NCBI RefSeq assembly: GCF_002236105.1
Contig: NZ_NIWU01000002.1
Location: 1,054,001-1,118,000, forward strand
From: Pseudomonas umsongensis
GTDB taxonomy: Bacteria; Pseudomonadota; Gammaproteobacteria; Pseudomonadales; Pseudomonadaceae
Direction of reading: 5' to 3'
Length of the DNA stretch: 64,000 nucleotides
This document shows positions 56,848-64,000 of this stretch, piece by piece. The notes under the pieces are model-generated. The model saw nothing but the letters and a program-made list of their open reading frames with translations, was not told the DNA's origin and made no database searches. The position numbers and the translations under genes were made by a program. The first letter of the stretch is position 1; the number at the start of each line of letters is the position of its first letter.

Positions 56848-57891
56848 ATGATAAATGCACATTTGATAACTGAGTATTTCTGGCTGGTATTTCCTGTAGT
56901 GATTTCTTTGTCGCTCGTCTTGACCGGGGCCCTGCGTGTTTACGCGTTGAAAAACAGTCTTATTGATGTTCCAAATGGGCGGAGCTCACACTCAGTTCCC
57001 ACGCCACGTGGTGGTGGAGTTGCAATTGTTGTCTGTTTTTTACTCATCCTGCCGGTTCTCGCGTTGACTGGAATTGTGAGTTGGTCAAATGCATTGGGGT
57101 TGATTGGCGCCGGTGCCTGGATTGCCGTGATCGGCTTTCTTGACGATCATGGTCACATTGCAGCTCGCTGGCGCCTATTGGCTCATTTCATTGGCGCGAT
57201 TTGGGCTTTATTCTGGATTGGGGGCTTGGCACCGGTCAGCGTGTTCGGAGTGACGATCGATCTCGGTTGGGTAGGTCACGTCATTGCCGCTTTCTATCTG
57301 GTCTGGATGCTCAACCTGTATAACTTCATGGATGGAATCGACGGGATCGCAGGGGTTGAGGCTGTCACTGCGTGCTTCGGTGCCTGCCTGATTTACTGGA
57401 TTGGTGGTTTTGAGTCTCTGGTCTGGGCTCCCTTGCTGCTCGCCGCTGCGGTGCTCGGATTCCTTTGTTGGAACTTTCCCCCAGCGCGGATTTTCATGGG
57501 GGATGCGGGCAGTGGCTTCCTAGGTATCATCCTGGGCATTTTTTCCCTTCAGGCATCCTCCACCGCACCACAATTATTGTGGGTCTGGTTGATTCTGCTT
57601 GGCGTATTTATTGTCGATGCTACATTCACCTTGTTGCGGCGTCTAATGCGAGGCGATAAGGTTTATGAGGCGCATCGCAGTCATGCTTATCAGTTCGCTT
57701 CGAGGAGCGCTGGCCGCCATTTGCCGGTGACAGTAGGTGTTTTGATTATCAACCTGCTTTGGCTGCTTCCGATCGCCTTGGGTGTTGGAGTATGGGGCGT
57801 GGATGGCATGCTCGGTTTGTTAATAGCTTATGTTCCGCTCATTTTACTCGCTGTCAGATACCGCGCAGGAGAGCTGGAGAAGGCGAATTGA
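56848..57891 (+). CDS. wbpL: undecaprenyl-phosphate N-acetyl-fucosamine 1-phosphate transferase WbpL
   Basis: 347 residues, about 11 membrane helices, MraY/WecA family. SLIDVPNGRSSHSVPTPRGG, GFLDDHGHIAARWRLLAH (Asp pair), NLYNFMDGIDGIAGVEA and FMGDAGSGFLG are the catalytic loops. It starts O-antigen assembly by loading the first HexNAc-1-P. ATG at 56848 chosen over GTG at 56830. Confidence 0.92.
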   Translation: MINAHLITEYFWLVFPVVISLSLVLTGALRVYALKNSLIDVPNGRSSHSVPTPRGGGVAIVVCFLLILPVLALTGIVSWSNALGLIGAGAWIAVIGFLDDHGHIAARWRLLAHFIGAIWALFWIGGLAPVSVFGVTIDLGWVGHVIAAFYLVWMLNLYNFMDGIDGIAGVEAVTACFGACLIYWIGGFESLVWAPLLLAAAVLGFLCWNFPPARIFMGDAGSGFLGIILGIFSLQASSTAPQLLWVWLILLGVFIVDATFTLLRRLMRGDKVYEAHRSHAYQFASRSAGRHLPVTVGVLIINLLWLLPIALGVGVWGVDGMLGLLIAYVPLILLAVRYRAGELEKAN

Positions 57892-57919
57892 GGTGTATGT
57901 CACCTGATTCGCCAGGTTA

Positions 57920-57948
57920 TTGACGCTGTTCCGGTGTTTAAATAATGG
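57920..57948 (+). promoter_or_regulatory. possible wbpM promoter
   Basis: TTGACG at 57920-57925 and TAATGG at 57943-57948 are spaced 17 bases, 55 bases before wbpM. The -10 is weak. Confidence 0.3.
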
Positions 57949-58003
57949 ATCTCTGTTACAGGAATCCAGCGCTTGAAGCTTTCAGGAGTGCGAAAGGGGT
58001 TTT

Positions 58004-59998
58004 ATGGATAATGTTCGGGCATATTTGTTAAGCCTTCCGCGTAGACGCAAACGCATCTTGCAAGTCATCACTGACTGCCTGCTTGTATGGGCAGCCTTGT
58101 GGATGTCTTTTATCGTTCGCTTGGGTATTGACGAGATGATCAATCCGTTCACCCAGCACTTTTGGCTGTTCGTGGCCGCTCCGATTGTCGCAATTCCTCT
58201 GTTCATCCGCTTTGGAATGTATCGAGCTGTGATGCGTTACTTTGGTAACGATGCACTGATCGCAATTATCAAGGCAGTCAGCCTCTCCGCGCTAATTCTC
58301 GGGGTGGTCGTGTTTTGGTATAGCAATCACCAGAATGTTGTGCCCCGCTCAATCATTTTTAACTACTGGTGGCTCAGTCTGATCATGGTCGGCGGATTGC
58401 GTCTCGCCATGCGCCAGTTTTTTCTGGGCGACTGGTTTGCAGCCGCTCAACACGTTCCATTCACCAATCGTGACGATGGGCTGCCGCGCGTCGCGATTTA
58501 TGGTGCAGGTGCAGCAGGTAATCAGCTGGTCGCAGCCCTGCGCATGGGGCGCGCCATGCGCCCTGTTGCTTTTATCGATGATGATAAAAGTATTGCCGAC
58601 CGTGTGATTTCCGGGTTACAGGTTTACAAGCCTAAGCACATTCAGCGCATGATTGATGTTACGGGCGCGCAAGAGATACTGCTCGCGGTACCATCTGTGA
58701 ATCGCGCTCGTCGACGTGAGATTCTCGGCTTCCTGGAAAGATTTCCACTGCACGTCCGTAGCGTGCCCGGGTTCATGGATTTGGCTAGCGGTCGGGTCAA
58801 AGTTGATGACATTCAGGAGGTCGATATTGCAGACCTGCTTGGTCGGGATGCGGTGCCGGCACAGGGTGATCTACTAGAGCACTGCATCAAAGATCAATCT
58901 GTGATGGTAACGGGGGCTGGGGGCTCTATCGGCTCCGAACTTTGTCGCCAGATTTTGATACTGAAACCAACGACGCTTTTGCTGTATGAACACAGCGAAT
59001 TTAACCTTTACAGCATCCTGTCAGAATTGGAGCATCGCGTTGCACGTGAATCACTAACCGTGCGCTTGATACCTATCCTCGGTTCGGTGCGTAACCAGGA
59101 TAAGCTGTTGGATGTCATGAAAACCTGGCATGTAGATACGGTTTACCATGCCGCGGCCTATAAACACGTGCCGATGGTTGAGCACAATATCGCTGAAGGC
59201 GTGTGGAATAATGTCATTGGTACGTTGAATACCGCACAGGCCGCGCTCCAGGCTGGAGTTTCGAACTTCGTACTAATCTCTACCGATAAGGCCGTTCGAC
59301 CTACAAACGTAATGGGTAGTACTAAGCGTTTGGCGGAACTGACGCTGCAGGCATTGAGTCGGGAGGTGGCCCCTGTAATGTTTGGTGATAAGACGAACGT
59401 TTCCCGGGTGAATAAAACGCGGTTTACCATGGTCCGCTTTGGCAACGTGCTCGGGTCTTCCGGTTCAGTCATTCCTCTTTTTCATAAGCAGATCAAATCG
59501 GGTGGTCCGTTGACCGTTACCCATCCCAAAATCACTCGTTACTTCATGACGATTCCGGAAGCTGCGCAGTTAGTGATTCAGGCTGGATCGATGGGGCAGG
59601 GAGGAGATGTATTTGTTCTGGATATGGGCGAACCCGTCAAAATTGTCGATCTTGCCGAAAAAATGATTCATCTTTCCGGTTTCAGCGTTCGTTCCGAAAA
59701 AAACCAGCATGGCGATATTGCCATACAGTTCACAGGGTTGCGTCCTGGTGAAAAATTGTATGAAGAATTGCTGATTGGCGACAACGTGGCTGCTACCCCA
59801 CATCCAATGATTATGACTGCCACCGAGGATTATCTCAGCTGGGACGTGCTTAAAGTCAAGCTGGGAGAACTACTTTCGGCTGTTGAGCGCGATGATTATT
59901 CGCAAGTTCGCCAACTGTTACGAGAAACAGTCAGTGGCTATAACCCCGACGGCGAAATCGTCGACTGGATCTACCAGCAACGTCGCCTCGAACCCTGA
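58004..59998 (+). CDS. wbpM: UDP-GlcNAc 4,6-dehydratase WbpM
   Basis: 664 residues. Four N-terminal membrane helices (1-130), an upper CoA-binding-like Rossmann domain (YGAGAAGNQLVAALR) and a catalytic SDR domain from about 300 with VTGAGGSIGSELCRQI and the S-M-K catalytic set: Met437 and Lys441 in NVMGSTKR replace Tyr/Lys. RFGNVLGSSGSVIPLF follows. It makes the 4-keto-6-deoxy precursor for FucNAc and QuiNAc. It is the conserved last gene of Pseudomonas B-band clusters. Confidence 0.95.
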   Translation: MDNVRAYLLSLPRRRKRILQVITDCLLVWAALWMSFIVRLGIDEMINPFTQHFWLFVAAPIVAIPLFIRFGMYRAVMRYFGNDALIAIIKAVSLSALILGVVVFWYSNHQNVVPRSIIFNYWWLSLIMVGGLRLAMRQFFLGDWFAAAQHVPFTNRDDGLPRVAIYGAGAAGNQLVAALRMGRAMRPVAFIDDDKSIADRVISGLQVYKPKHIQRMIDVTGAQEILLAVPSVNRARRREILGFLERFPLHVRSVPGFMDLASGRVKVDDIQEVDIADLLGRDAVPAQGDLLEHCIKDQSVMVTGAGGSIGSELCRQILILKPTTLLLYEHSEFNLYSILSELEHRVARESLTVRLIPILGSVRNQDKLLDVMKTWHVDTVYHAAAYKHVPMVEHNIAEGVWNNVIGTLNTAQAALQAGVSNFVLISTDKAVRPTNVMGSTKRLAELTLQALSREVAPVMFGDKTNVSRVNKTRFTMVRFGNVLGSSGSVIPLFHKQIKSGGPLTVTHPKITRYFMTIPEAAQLVIQAGSMGQGGDVFVLDMGEPVKIVDLAEKMIHLSGFSVRSEKNQHGDIAIQFTGLRPGEKLYEELLIGDNVAATPHPMIMTATEDYLSWDVLKVKLGELLSAVERDDYSQVRQLLRETVSGYNPDGEIVDWIYQQRRLEP

Positions 59999-60054
59999 TT
60001 GTTTCACATCCCGCAACAGACACATTTTTGACACCCTCCCCACATCACCTAACG

Positions 60055-60091
60055 TTGAGGAAGCAGCTGCGGAAAAGCTGCTTCCTCAACC
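60055..60091 (+). terminator. stem-loop between wbpM and comEA
   Basis: GAGGAAGCAGCT and AGCTGCTTCCTC form a perfect 12-base stem around a six-base loop; no T tract follows, so termination may be incomplete or the stem may stabilise the message. Confidence 0.6.
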
Positions 60092-60111
60092 GATGTCATG
60101 GAGCGTCATTT

Positions 60112-60447
60112 ATGCGTATAGGCTATTTCTACTCCCTGGTTTTTGCCCTGCTCACCAGTGCTTCTATCACCGCCAATGCAGCGCCTACGGGCAAGCCGGA
60201 GGCATCCAAGGCTCCGGTGGCTATGGAGGCTTCGGCGGGTGTGGAATCAGGCAAGGTGAATCTCAATAAGGCTGATGCGCCGACCTTGCAGCGTGAGTTG
60301 TCCGGTGTGGGGGAGGCCAAGGCCAAGGCGATTGTTGCGTATCGTGAAGCTAATGGGCCGTTTGCCTCCACCGAGGAGTTGCTCGAGGTGAAGGGGTTCG
60401 GCAAGGCGCTCCTGGATAAGAATCGCGAGAAGCTTCAGGTGAACTAA
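60112..60447 (+). CDS. ComEA-like helix-hairpin-helix protein
   Basis: 111 residues. Signal peptide (about 1-23, ending ITANA), a Pro/Ala/Lys linker, then a ComEA helix-hairpin-helix domain (about 53-111): VNLNKADAPTLQRELSGVG and LLEVKGFGKALLDKN. It likely binds double-stranded DNA in the periplasm. Next to wbpM in many pseudomonads. ATG 60112 chosen for the signal peptide. Confidence 0.9.
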   Translation: MRIGYFYSLVFALLTSASITANAAPTGKPEASKAPVAMEASAGVESGKVNLNKADAPTLQRELSGVGEAKAKAIVAYREANGPFASTEELLEVKGFGKALLDKNREKLQVN

Positions 60448-60466
60448 GCTTGTAAATCTGCCTTGG

Positions 60467-60496
60467 AAGGCCGGTCATTGACCGGCCTTTTTGCTA
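60467..60496 (+). terminator. comEA terminator
   Basis: AAGGCCGGTCA / TGACCGGCCTTTTT stem with a minimal loop, 20 bases past the stop. Confidence 0.88.
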
Positions 60497-60550
60497 TCTG
60501 GCGGAGGGTGAGCGGTTTTGCCTTTCGTCGCCGAGCAAAAAATTACGACT

Positions 60551-60580
60551 ATCATATGATGCTTAAATTATGGCTATAAT
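60551..60580 (+). promoter_or_regulatory. promoter region of SDR-fabF unit
   Basis: TATAAT at 60575-60580 with a 10-base palindrome ATCATATGAT at 60551-60560 near the -35 position. This AT-rich block sits 78 bases before the SDR start. Confidence 0.45.
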
Positions 60581-60657
60581 AAATACGATTTCCATGTCGG
60601 CGCGCTGACAACCTTGGCGCGTATCATTTTCTCTGGCATCTCCCAGGAGCAATCATC

Positions 60658-61452
60658 ATGACTTCCATCCAGTCCCAAGGCACAGCCCTCGTCACCGGCG
60701 CTTCCTCCGGCATCGGTGCTGTCTACGCACAGCGTTTGGCTGCGCGTGGTTTTGATTTGTTGTTGGTCGCCCGTGATCAAGGTCGGCTTGAAGCGGCGGC
60801 GAGTGCGTTGCGTGATGCCCATGGTGTTCAGGTTGAGGTGTTGAAGGCGGATTTGACGCAGAAAGATGACGTGCTGAAGCTTGAGCAGCGTCTTCGCAGT
60901 GATTCGAGTATCAGTCTGTTGCTGAACAATGCGGGGATAGCGGCGGATGGGTTGTTGGCCAATGCCGACTTGGATCAGATGGAACGCATGATTCAGTTGA
61001 ATATCACGGCGGTCACGCGTTTGGCGTCGGCGGCGGCGGCGAGTTTTGGCAAGGCGGGTCGGGGCACGATTATCAATATTGCATCGGTGGTGGCGTTGTT
61101 TCCCGAGCGGTTTAATGCGACGTACAGCGCGAGCAAGGCTTATGTGTTGAGTTTGACCCAGTCGTTGAGCGCCGAACTCGACGGCACCGGTGTCAAGGTC
61201 CAGGCTGTGTTGCCAGGGGTAACACGCACGGAGATCTGGGAGCGTTCGGGTATCGATGCTTCGCAGATTCCGGAGGATATGGTGATGGAGGCGGGGGAGA
61301 TGGTCGATGCGGCGCTGGCGGGACTGGATCAGGGTGAGTTGGTGACCATTCCTTCATTGCCGGATGCTGGCGACTGGGATGCATTTGTGGCGGCGCGTCT
61401 GGTCATGGCGCCTAATCTTTCCAAAAGCAAGGCGGCTGCGCGTTACAAATGA
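60658..61452 (+). CDS. short-chain dehydrogenase/reductase
   Basis: 264 residues. Classical SDR: TGASSGIG at 13-20, NNAG at 90-93, Tyr156/Lys160 in YSASKAYVLS. CAGGAGCAATC ahead of the ATG. It lies 31 bases before a FabF-like ketosynthase, so a 3-ketoacyl reductase type role with that enzyme is possible. Alternatively an independent SDR. Substrate not determinable. Confidence 0.85.
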   Translation: MTSIQSQGTALVTGASSGIGAVYAQRLAARGFDLLLVARDQGRLEAAASALRDAHGVQVEVLKADLTQKDDVLKLEQRLRSDSSISLLLNNAGIAADGLLANADLDQMERMIQLNITAVTRLASAAAASFGKAGRGTIINIASVVALFPERFNATYSASKAYVLSLTQSLSAELDGTGVKVQAVLPGVTRTEIWERSGIDASQIPEDMVMEAGEMVDAALAGLDQGELVTIPSLPDAGDWDAFVAARLVMAPNLSKSKAAARYK

Positions 61453-61483
61453 CGCGGGCGAACCGGTGTGAGGTGGTGGCGGT

Positions 61484-62758
61484 ATGAGTGATCGTCGAGT
61501 AGTAGTGACAGGCATGGGGCTGGTGTCTCCGCTGGGTAGCGGCGTGGAGGCGGTCTGGGCGCGCTTGTTGGCTGGGCGTTCCGGGTTGCGCAATTTGCCG
61601 GATGAGGTGGTGGCCGATCTGCCGGCCAAGGTCGGCGGGGCGGTGCAAACCGTTGCGCAGGACCCGGAGGCAGGTTTTGATCCGGATCGGGCAACGGCGC
61701 CCAAAGAACAGAAGAAGATGGATCGGTTCATCCTGTTTGCCATGGAGGCGGCGCGCCAGGCGATCGAGCAGGCGGGGTGGCAGGCACAAACAGCGCAAGC
61801 CCAGGAGCGTACGGCAACCATCATTGGGTCCGGCGTGGGTGGTTTCGGGGCGATTGCCGATGCGGTGCGTACCACGGACAGTCGTGGGCCGCGACGGTTG
61901 TCGCCGTTTACCATCCCTTCCTTCCTGGTCAATCTGGCCGCGGGGCATGTGTCGATCGATCATGGCTTCAAGGGCCCGCTGGGCGCACCGGTCACTGCCT
62001 GTGCGGCTGGCGTCCAGGCGATTGGCGATGCGGTGCGATTGATTCGTTGCGGCGAGGCGGATGTTGCGGTGTGTGGGGGCGCAGAGGCGGCGATCGATCG
62101 GGTCAGTCTTGCCGGCTTTGCGGCGGCGCGTGCTTTGTCCAGCGCTTTCAACGACACCCCGGAGCGCGCTTCGCGTCCGTTCGATCGCGACCGCGATGGC
62201 TTTGTCATGGGTGAAGGGGCTGGCCTGCTGGTGGTCGAATCCCTGGAGCATGCCTTGGCCCGTGGTGCTCAACCCCTGGCAGAGGTGGTTGGTTATGGCA
62301 CCAGCGCCGACGCCTATCACCTGACCGCGGGCCCTGAGGATGGCAGCGGCGCACGCCGGGCCATGTCATTGGCATTGGCTCAGGCCGGGATTTTGCCGGA
62401 GCAGGTCCAGCATCTGAATGCGCACGCCACTTCGACACCAGTGGGCGACCTGGGGGAGTTGGCAGCCATCAAGGCGCTGTTCGGTTCGCAAAACGGCATT
62501 GCAGTGACCTCGACCAAGTCGGCCACCGGGCACTTGCTCGGTGCTGCTGGCGGGATCGAAGCCATTTTCACGCTGCTGGCGATCCGGGACCAGATCGTGC
62601 CCGCAACCCTTAATCTCGATAATCCGGACCCGGCCAGCGAGGGCGTGGACATTGTTCGCGGCCAGGCACGACCCATGGCGATCGAGTACGCGCTGTCCAA
62701 CGGGTTCGGGTTTGGCGGGGTGAATGCCAGCGTGCTATTCAAGCGCTGGGTTGGCTAG
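61484..62758 (+). CDS. fabF: 3-oxoacyl-ACP synthase II (FabF-like)
   Basis: 424-residue condensing enzyme. VVVTGMGLVSPLGSGVEAVW at the start, active-site Cys173 in TACAAGVQAIGD, His in NAHATSTPVGD and SATGHLLGAAGG, and a glycine-rich end GFGFGGVNASVLFKR. Complete Cys-His-His triad. No ACP, FabD or FabG-cluster is adjacent, so it is probably a second FabF rather than the house-keeping one next to acpP. The stop overlaps the tetR stop on the other strand. Confidence 0.9.
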   Translation: MSDRRVVVTGMGLVSPLGSGVEAVWARLLAGRSGLRNLPDEVVADLPAKVGGAVQTVAQDPEAGFDPDRATAPKEQKKMDRFILFAMEAARQAIEQAGWQAQTAQAQERTATIIGSGVGGFGAIADAVRTTDSRGPRRLSPFTIPSFLVNLAAGHVSIDHGFKGPLGAPVTACAAGVQAIGDAVRLIRCGEADVAVCGGAEAAIDRVSLAGFAAARALSSAFNDTPERASRPFDRDRDGFVMGEGAGLLVVESLEHALARGAQPLAEVVGYGTSADAYHLTAGPEDGSGARRAMSLALAQAGILPEQVQHLNAHATSTPVGDLGELAAIKALFGSQNGIAVTSTKSATGHLLGAAGGIEAIFTLLAIRDQIVPATLNLDNPDPASEGVDIVRGQARPMAIEYALSNGFGFGGVNASVLFKRWVG

Positions 62759-63312
62759 TTGTCAGGCTGAATAAGGTGGGTGCGTGTCACCTCGAGGATC
62801 TCGGCAGCCAGCTCGGGGTTCTCGACGCTGCGCGATAGCAGCAGCGCGCCGATCAGAGTGGACATGATGACAATGCTGCGTCGCTCGGTGTTTTCGCCCT
62901 CGAGGGTGCCCTGGATCTGGCGAAGTCGTGCATGGAGCACCGCGTCTGATGTTGGGCTTGGCTGGCCGCGCATGCCGAGTTCCGAGGACATGGTCGGCAG
63001 TGGGCAGCCTTCGTGGGGCGAGGTCTGGTGCCATTCGGACAGGTAGGCGTTGATGAATGCCTCCAGCGGGCGGTCTTGGGAAAATAGCTCGGCGCAGGTG
63101 ACGTCCACTTGATCCCCGGCGGCCTGCAGCGCTTTTTCCACCAACTCGTCCTTGGACTTGAAGTGTGAATAAAAGCCCCCGTGGGTCAAGCCCAGCGCTT
63201 TCATCAGCGGTTGCAGGCCGGTCGCGCCGATGCCGTCACGGCGAAAGCGTACAGAAGCTTCCTTGATGATGCGTTGGTGTGTCTGGGCTTTATGGTCCTG
63301 CGAGTAACGCAT
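62755..63312 (-). CDS. TetR-family regulator convergent with fabF
   Basis: 185 residues from ATG 63312 (MRYSQDHKAQTHQRIIKEAS), which has GGAG seven bases upstream. HTH: GATGLQPLMKALGLTHGGFYSHFKSKDEL in two helices around 33-60. The ligand domain contains EGCPLPTMSSEL, typical of the YxaF/LmrA-like subgroup. Its stop TAG and the fabF stop TAG share the CTAG at 62755-62758. Confidence 0.88.
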   Translation of the reverse strand: MRYSQDHKAQTHQRIIKEASVRFRRDGIGATGLQPLMKALGLTHGGFYSHFKSKDELVEKALQAAGDQVDVTCAELFSQDRPLEAFINAYLSEWHQTSPHEGCPLPTMSSELGMRGQPSPTSDAVLHARLRQIQGTLEGENTERRSIVIMSTLIGALLLSRSVENPELAAEILEVTRTHLIQPDN

Positions 63313-63457
63313 CTGATATCTCCACATCAATGCGCCATATTAACCAATGAAAATTGGATGGTGACTGTACTTCTATTTCTAAAAAGCATGCAGATGCGTC
63401 GAACTTGATCGAACCCCAATGAAATATGGCACGAATAGTGATTACTCATTCACCAAC

Positions 63458-63472
63458 GATTGTTGAACAATC
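63458..63472. promoter_or_regulatory. candidate GntR/FCD operator
   Basis: GATTGTTGAACAATC is a perfect 15-base palindrome with a central TTGT-TGA-ACAA core, of the TNGTNNNACNA type bound by FadR/VanR-subfamily GntR regulators. It ends eight bases before the regulator's ATG. Confidence 0.65.
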
Positions 63473-63479
63473 CGGGGTA

Positions 63480-64000
63480 ATGAGTATGAACAGCGGGCTG
63501 TCATTGGCCGATCAGATCACACTGGAGTTACGTGGCGACATCATTGGTGGGCGATTGCTGCCGGGCATGTCCCTGGTGGAAAGCGATTTGGTGGCCGCCT
63601 ATAACGCGTCGCGCAATACCATTCGGGAGGCCTTGCACCGCTTGGGGCAGGAGGGTTTGACCCGCTATGTGCGCAACAAGGGAGTCATGGTGCGCCGGCT
63701 GGGGATTGAGGATGTGCGGGACCTGTTCCGAGTTCGACGCACGCTCGAATTGCAGGCCATCAGTGCCAGTCGGCCCCTGCGCGAGTATGAGTCCGACCGC
63801 ATGCTCGAAGCCCTGGAAGCCGCCGAGCTGGCCCGGGAGCGCGAGGATTGGCGCGCCGTTGGCACCCATGGCCTGGCCTTTCACCAGCACATTGTCGGGT
63901 TGTTGCGCAGTCCTTTGTTTGACGCGTTCTTCACCAACGTCGTCGCGCAATTGCGCCTGGTGTTCTGCAGCGCTCCCGATGAAGCGCGTTTCCAGGCGCC
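63480..64000 (+). CDS. GntR-family regulator, FadR/FCD subfamily (partial, 3' end outside window)
   Basis: At least 173 residues. MSMNSGLSLADQITLELRG leads to the winged HTH (LVESDLVAAYNASRNTIREAL, then RLGQEGLTRYVRNKGVMVRRL). The helical FCD ligand domain begins near residue 75 (DVRDLFRVRRTLELQAI) with FHQHIVGL carrying a likely metal His. It lacks its end. A TTGT-N3-ACAA palindrome just upstream suggests autoregulation. Target pathway lies beyond the window. Confidence 0.88.
   Translation, partial: MSMNSGLSLADQITLELRGDIIGGRLLPGMSLVESDLVAAYNASRNTIREALHRLGQEGLTRYVRNKGVMVRRLGIEDVRDLFRVRRTLELQAISASRPLREYESDRMLEALEAAELAREREDWRAVGTHGLAFHQHIVGLLRSPLFDAFFTNVVAQLRLVFCSAPDEARFQA

Overview
The window is a piece of chromosome from a Pseudomonas of the fluorescens group. 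Evidence for this is the high-GC coding style, many REP palindromes of the 'GCGAGCAGGCTCGCTCCCACA' type, the gene order yciK-mupP-ubiG-mtaD / mtnA / gyrA-serC-pheA-hisC-tyrA/aroA-cmk-rpsA-ihfB followed by an O-antigen locus (the arrangement known from P. aeruginosa PAO1), and a fused prephenate dehydrogenase/EPSP synthase. All names come from reading motifs and synteny; no database search was possible.

Layout. (1) 1-7152: late cobalamin genes in one direction, mostly with 1-8 bp overlaps: cobB end, bluB, cbiB, cobD, cobQ, cobU, cobT, cobC, cobS. REP elements sit inside this operon, and one appears to have become the C-terminal codons of cobB. (2) 7310-13611: a MarR regulator with an MFS exporter, a tiny co-translated membrane peptide, a periplasmic glutathione peroxidase, a FadL-type porin and conserved hypotheticals, then a 0.9 kb gene-poor stretch with a DnaA-box-like palindrome. 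(3) 13673-19769: rmuC, an array of seven 164-bp tandem units, and a large solute-symporter/hybrid histidine kinase of the MxtR/CrbS kind. (4) 20006-25096: a TetR/MFS divergent pair around a long operator-like palindrome, a TDT-family carrier and an MFS-PlsC fusion for lysophospholipid handling. (5) 25097-27119: a 0.8 kb inverted duplication and a diguanylate cyclase. (6) 27481-43702: conserved core block of quinone, muropeptide and methylthioadenosine salvage, gyrase A, and serine/aromatic amino acid synthesis ending in cmk and rpsA. (7) 43751-45583: a complete group II intron directly behind the rpsA terminator. (8) 45751-60447: lipoprotein, ihfB, lapA-like gene, then an AT-richer O-antigen cluster (flippase, putative polymerase, glycosyltransferases, UDP-L-FucNAc genes, wbpL, wbpM) and a ComEA-like protein. 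(9) 60658-64000: SDR reductase plus FabF-type ketosynthase, a convergent TetR regulator, and the start of a GntR/FCD regulator.

How the genes work together. The cob genes attach aminopropanol, activate cobinamide and join the lower ligand DMB made by BluB. The O-antigen genes resemble the P. aeruginosa O11 set: WbpM, WbjF and WbpL would make and load D-FucNAc on undecaprenyl phosphate, WbjB/C/D make UDP-L-FucNAc, WbjE adds it, another GT4 enzyme adds a further sugar, and Wzx/Wzy export and polymerise. No wzz is present at the usual place.

No CRISPR array, tRNA, rRNA or prophage was seen. The least explained structures are the 164-bp array, the inverted duplication at 25.2-26.0 kb, the 12.3-13.25 kb spacer, and the REP-extended cobB. 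I did not find a clearly new defence or metabolic system.
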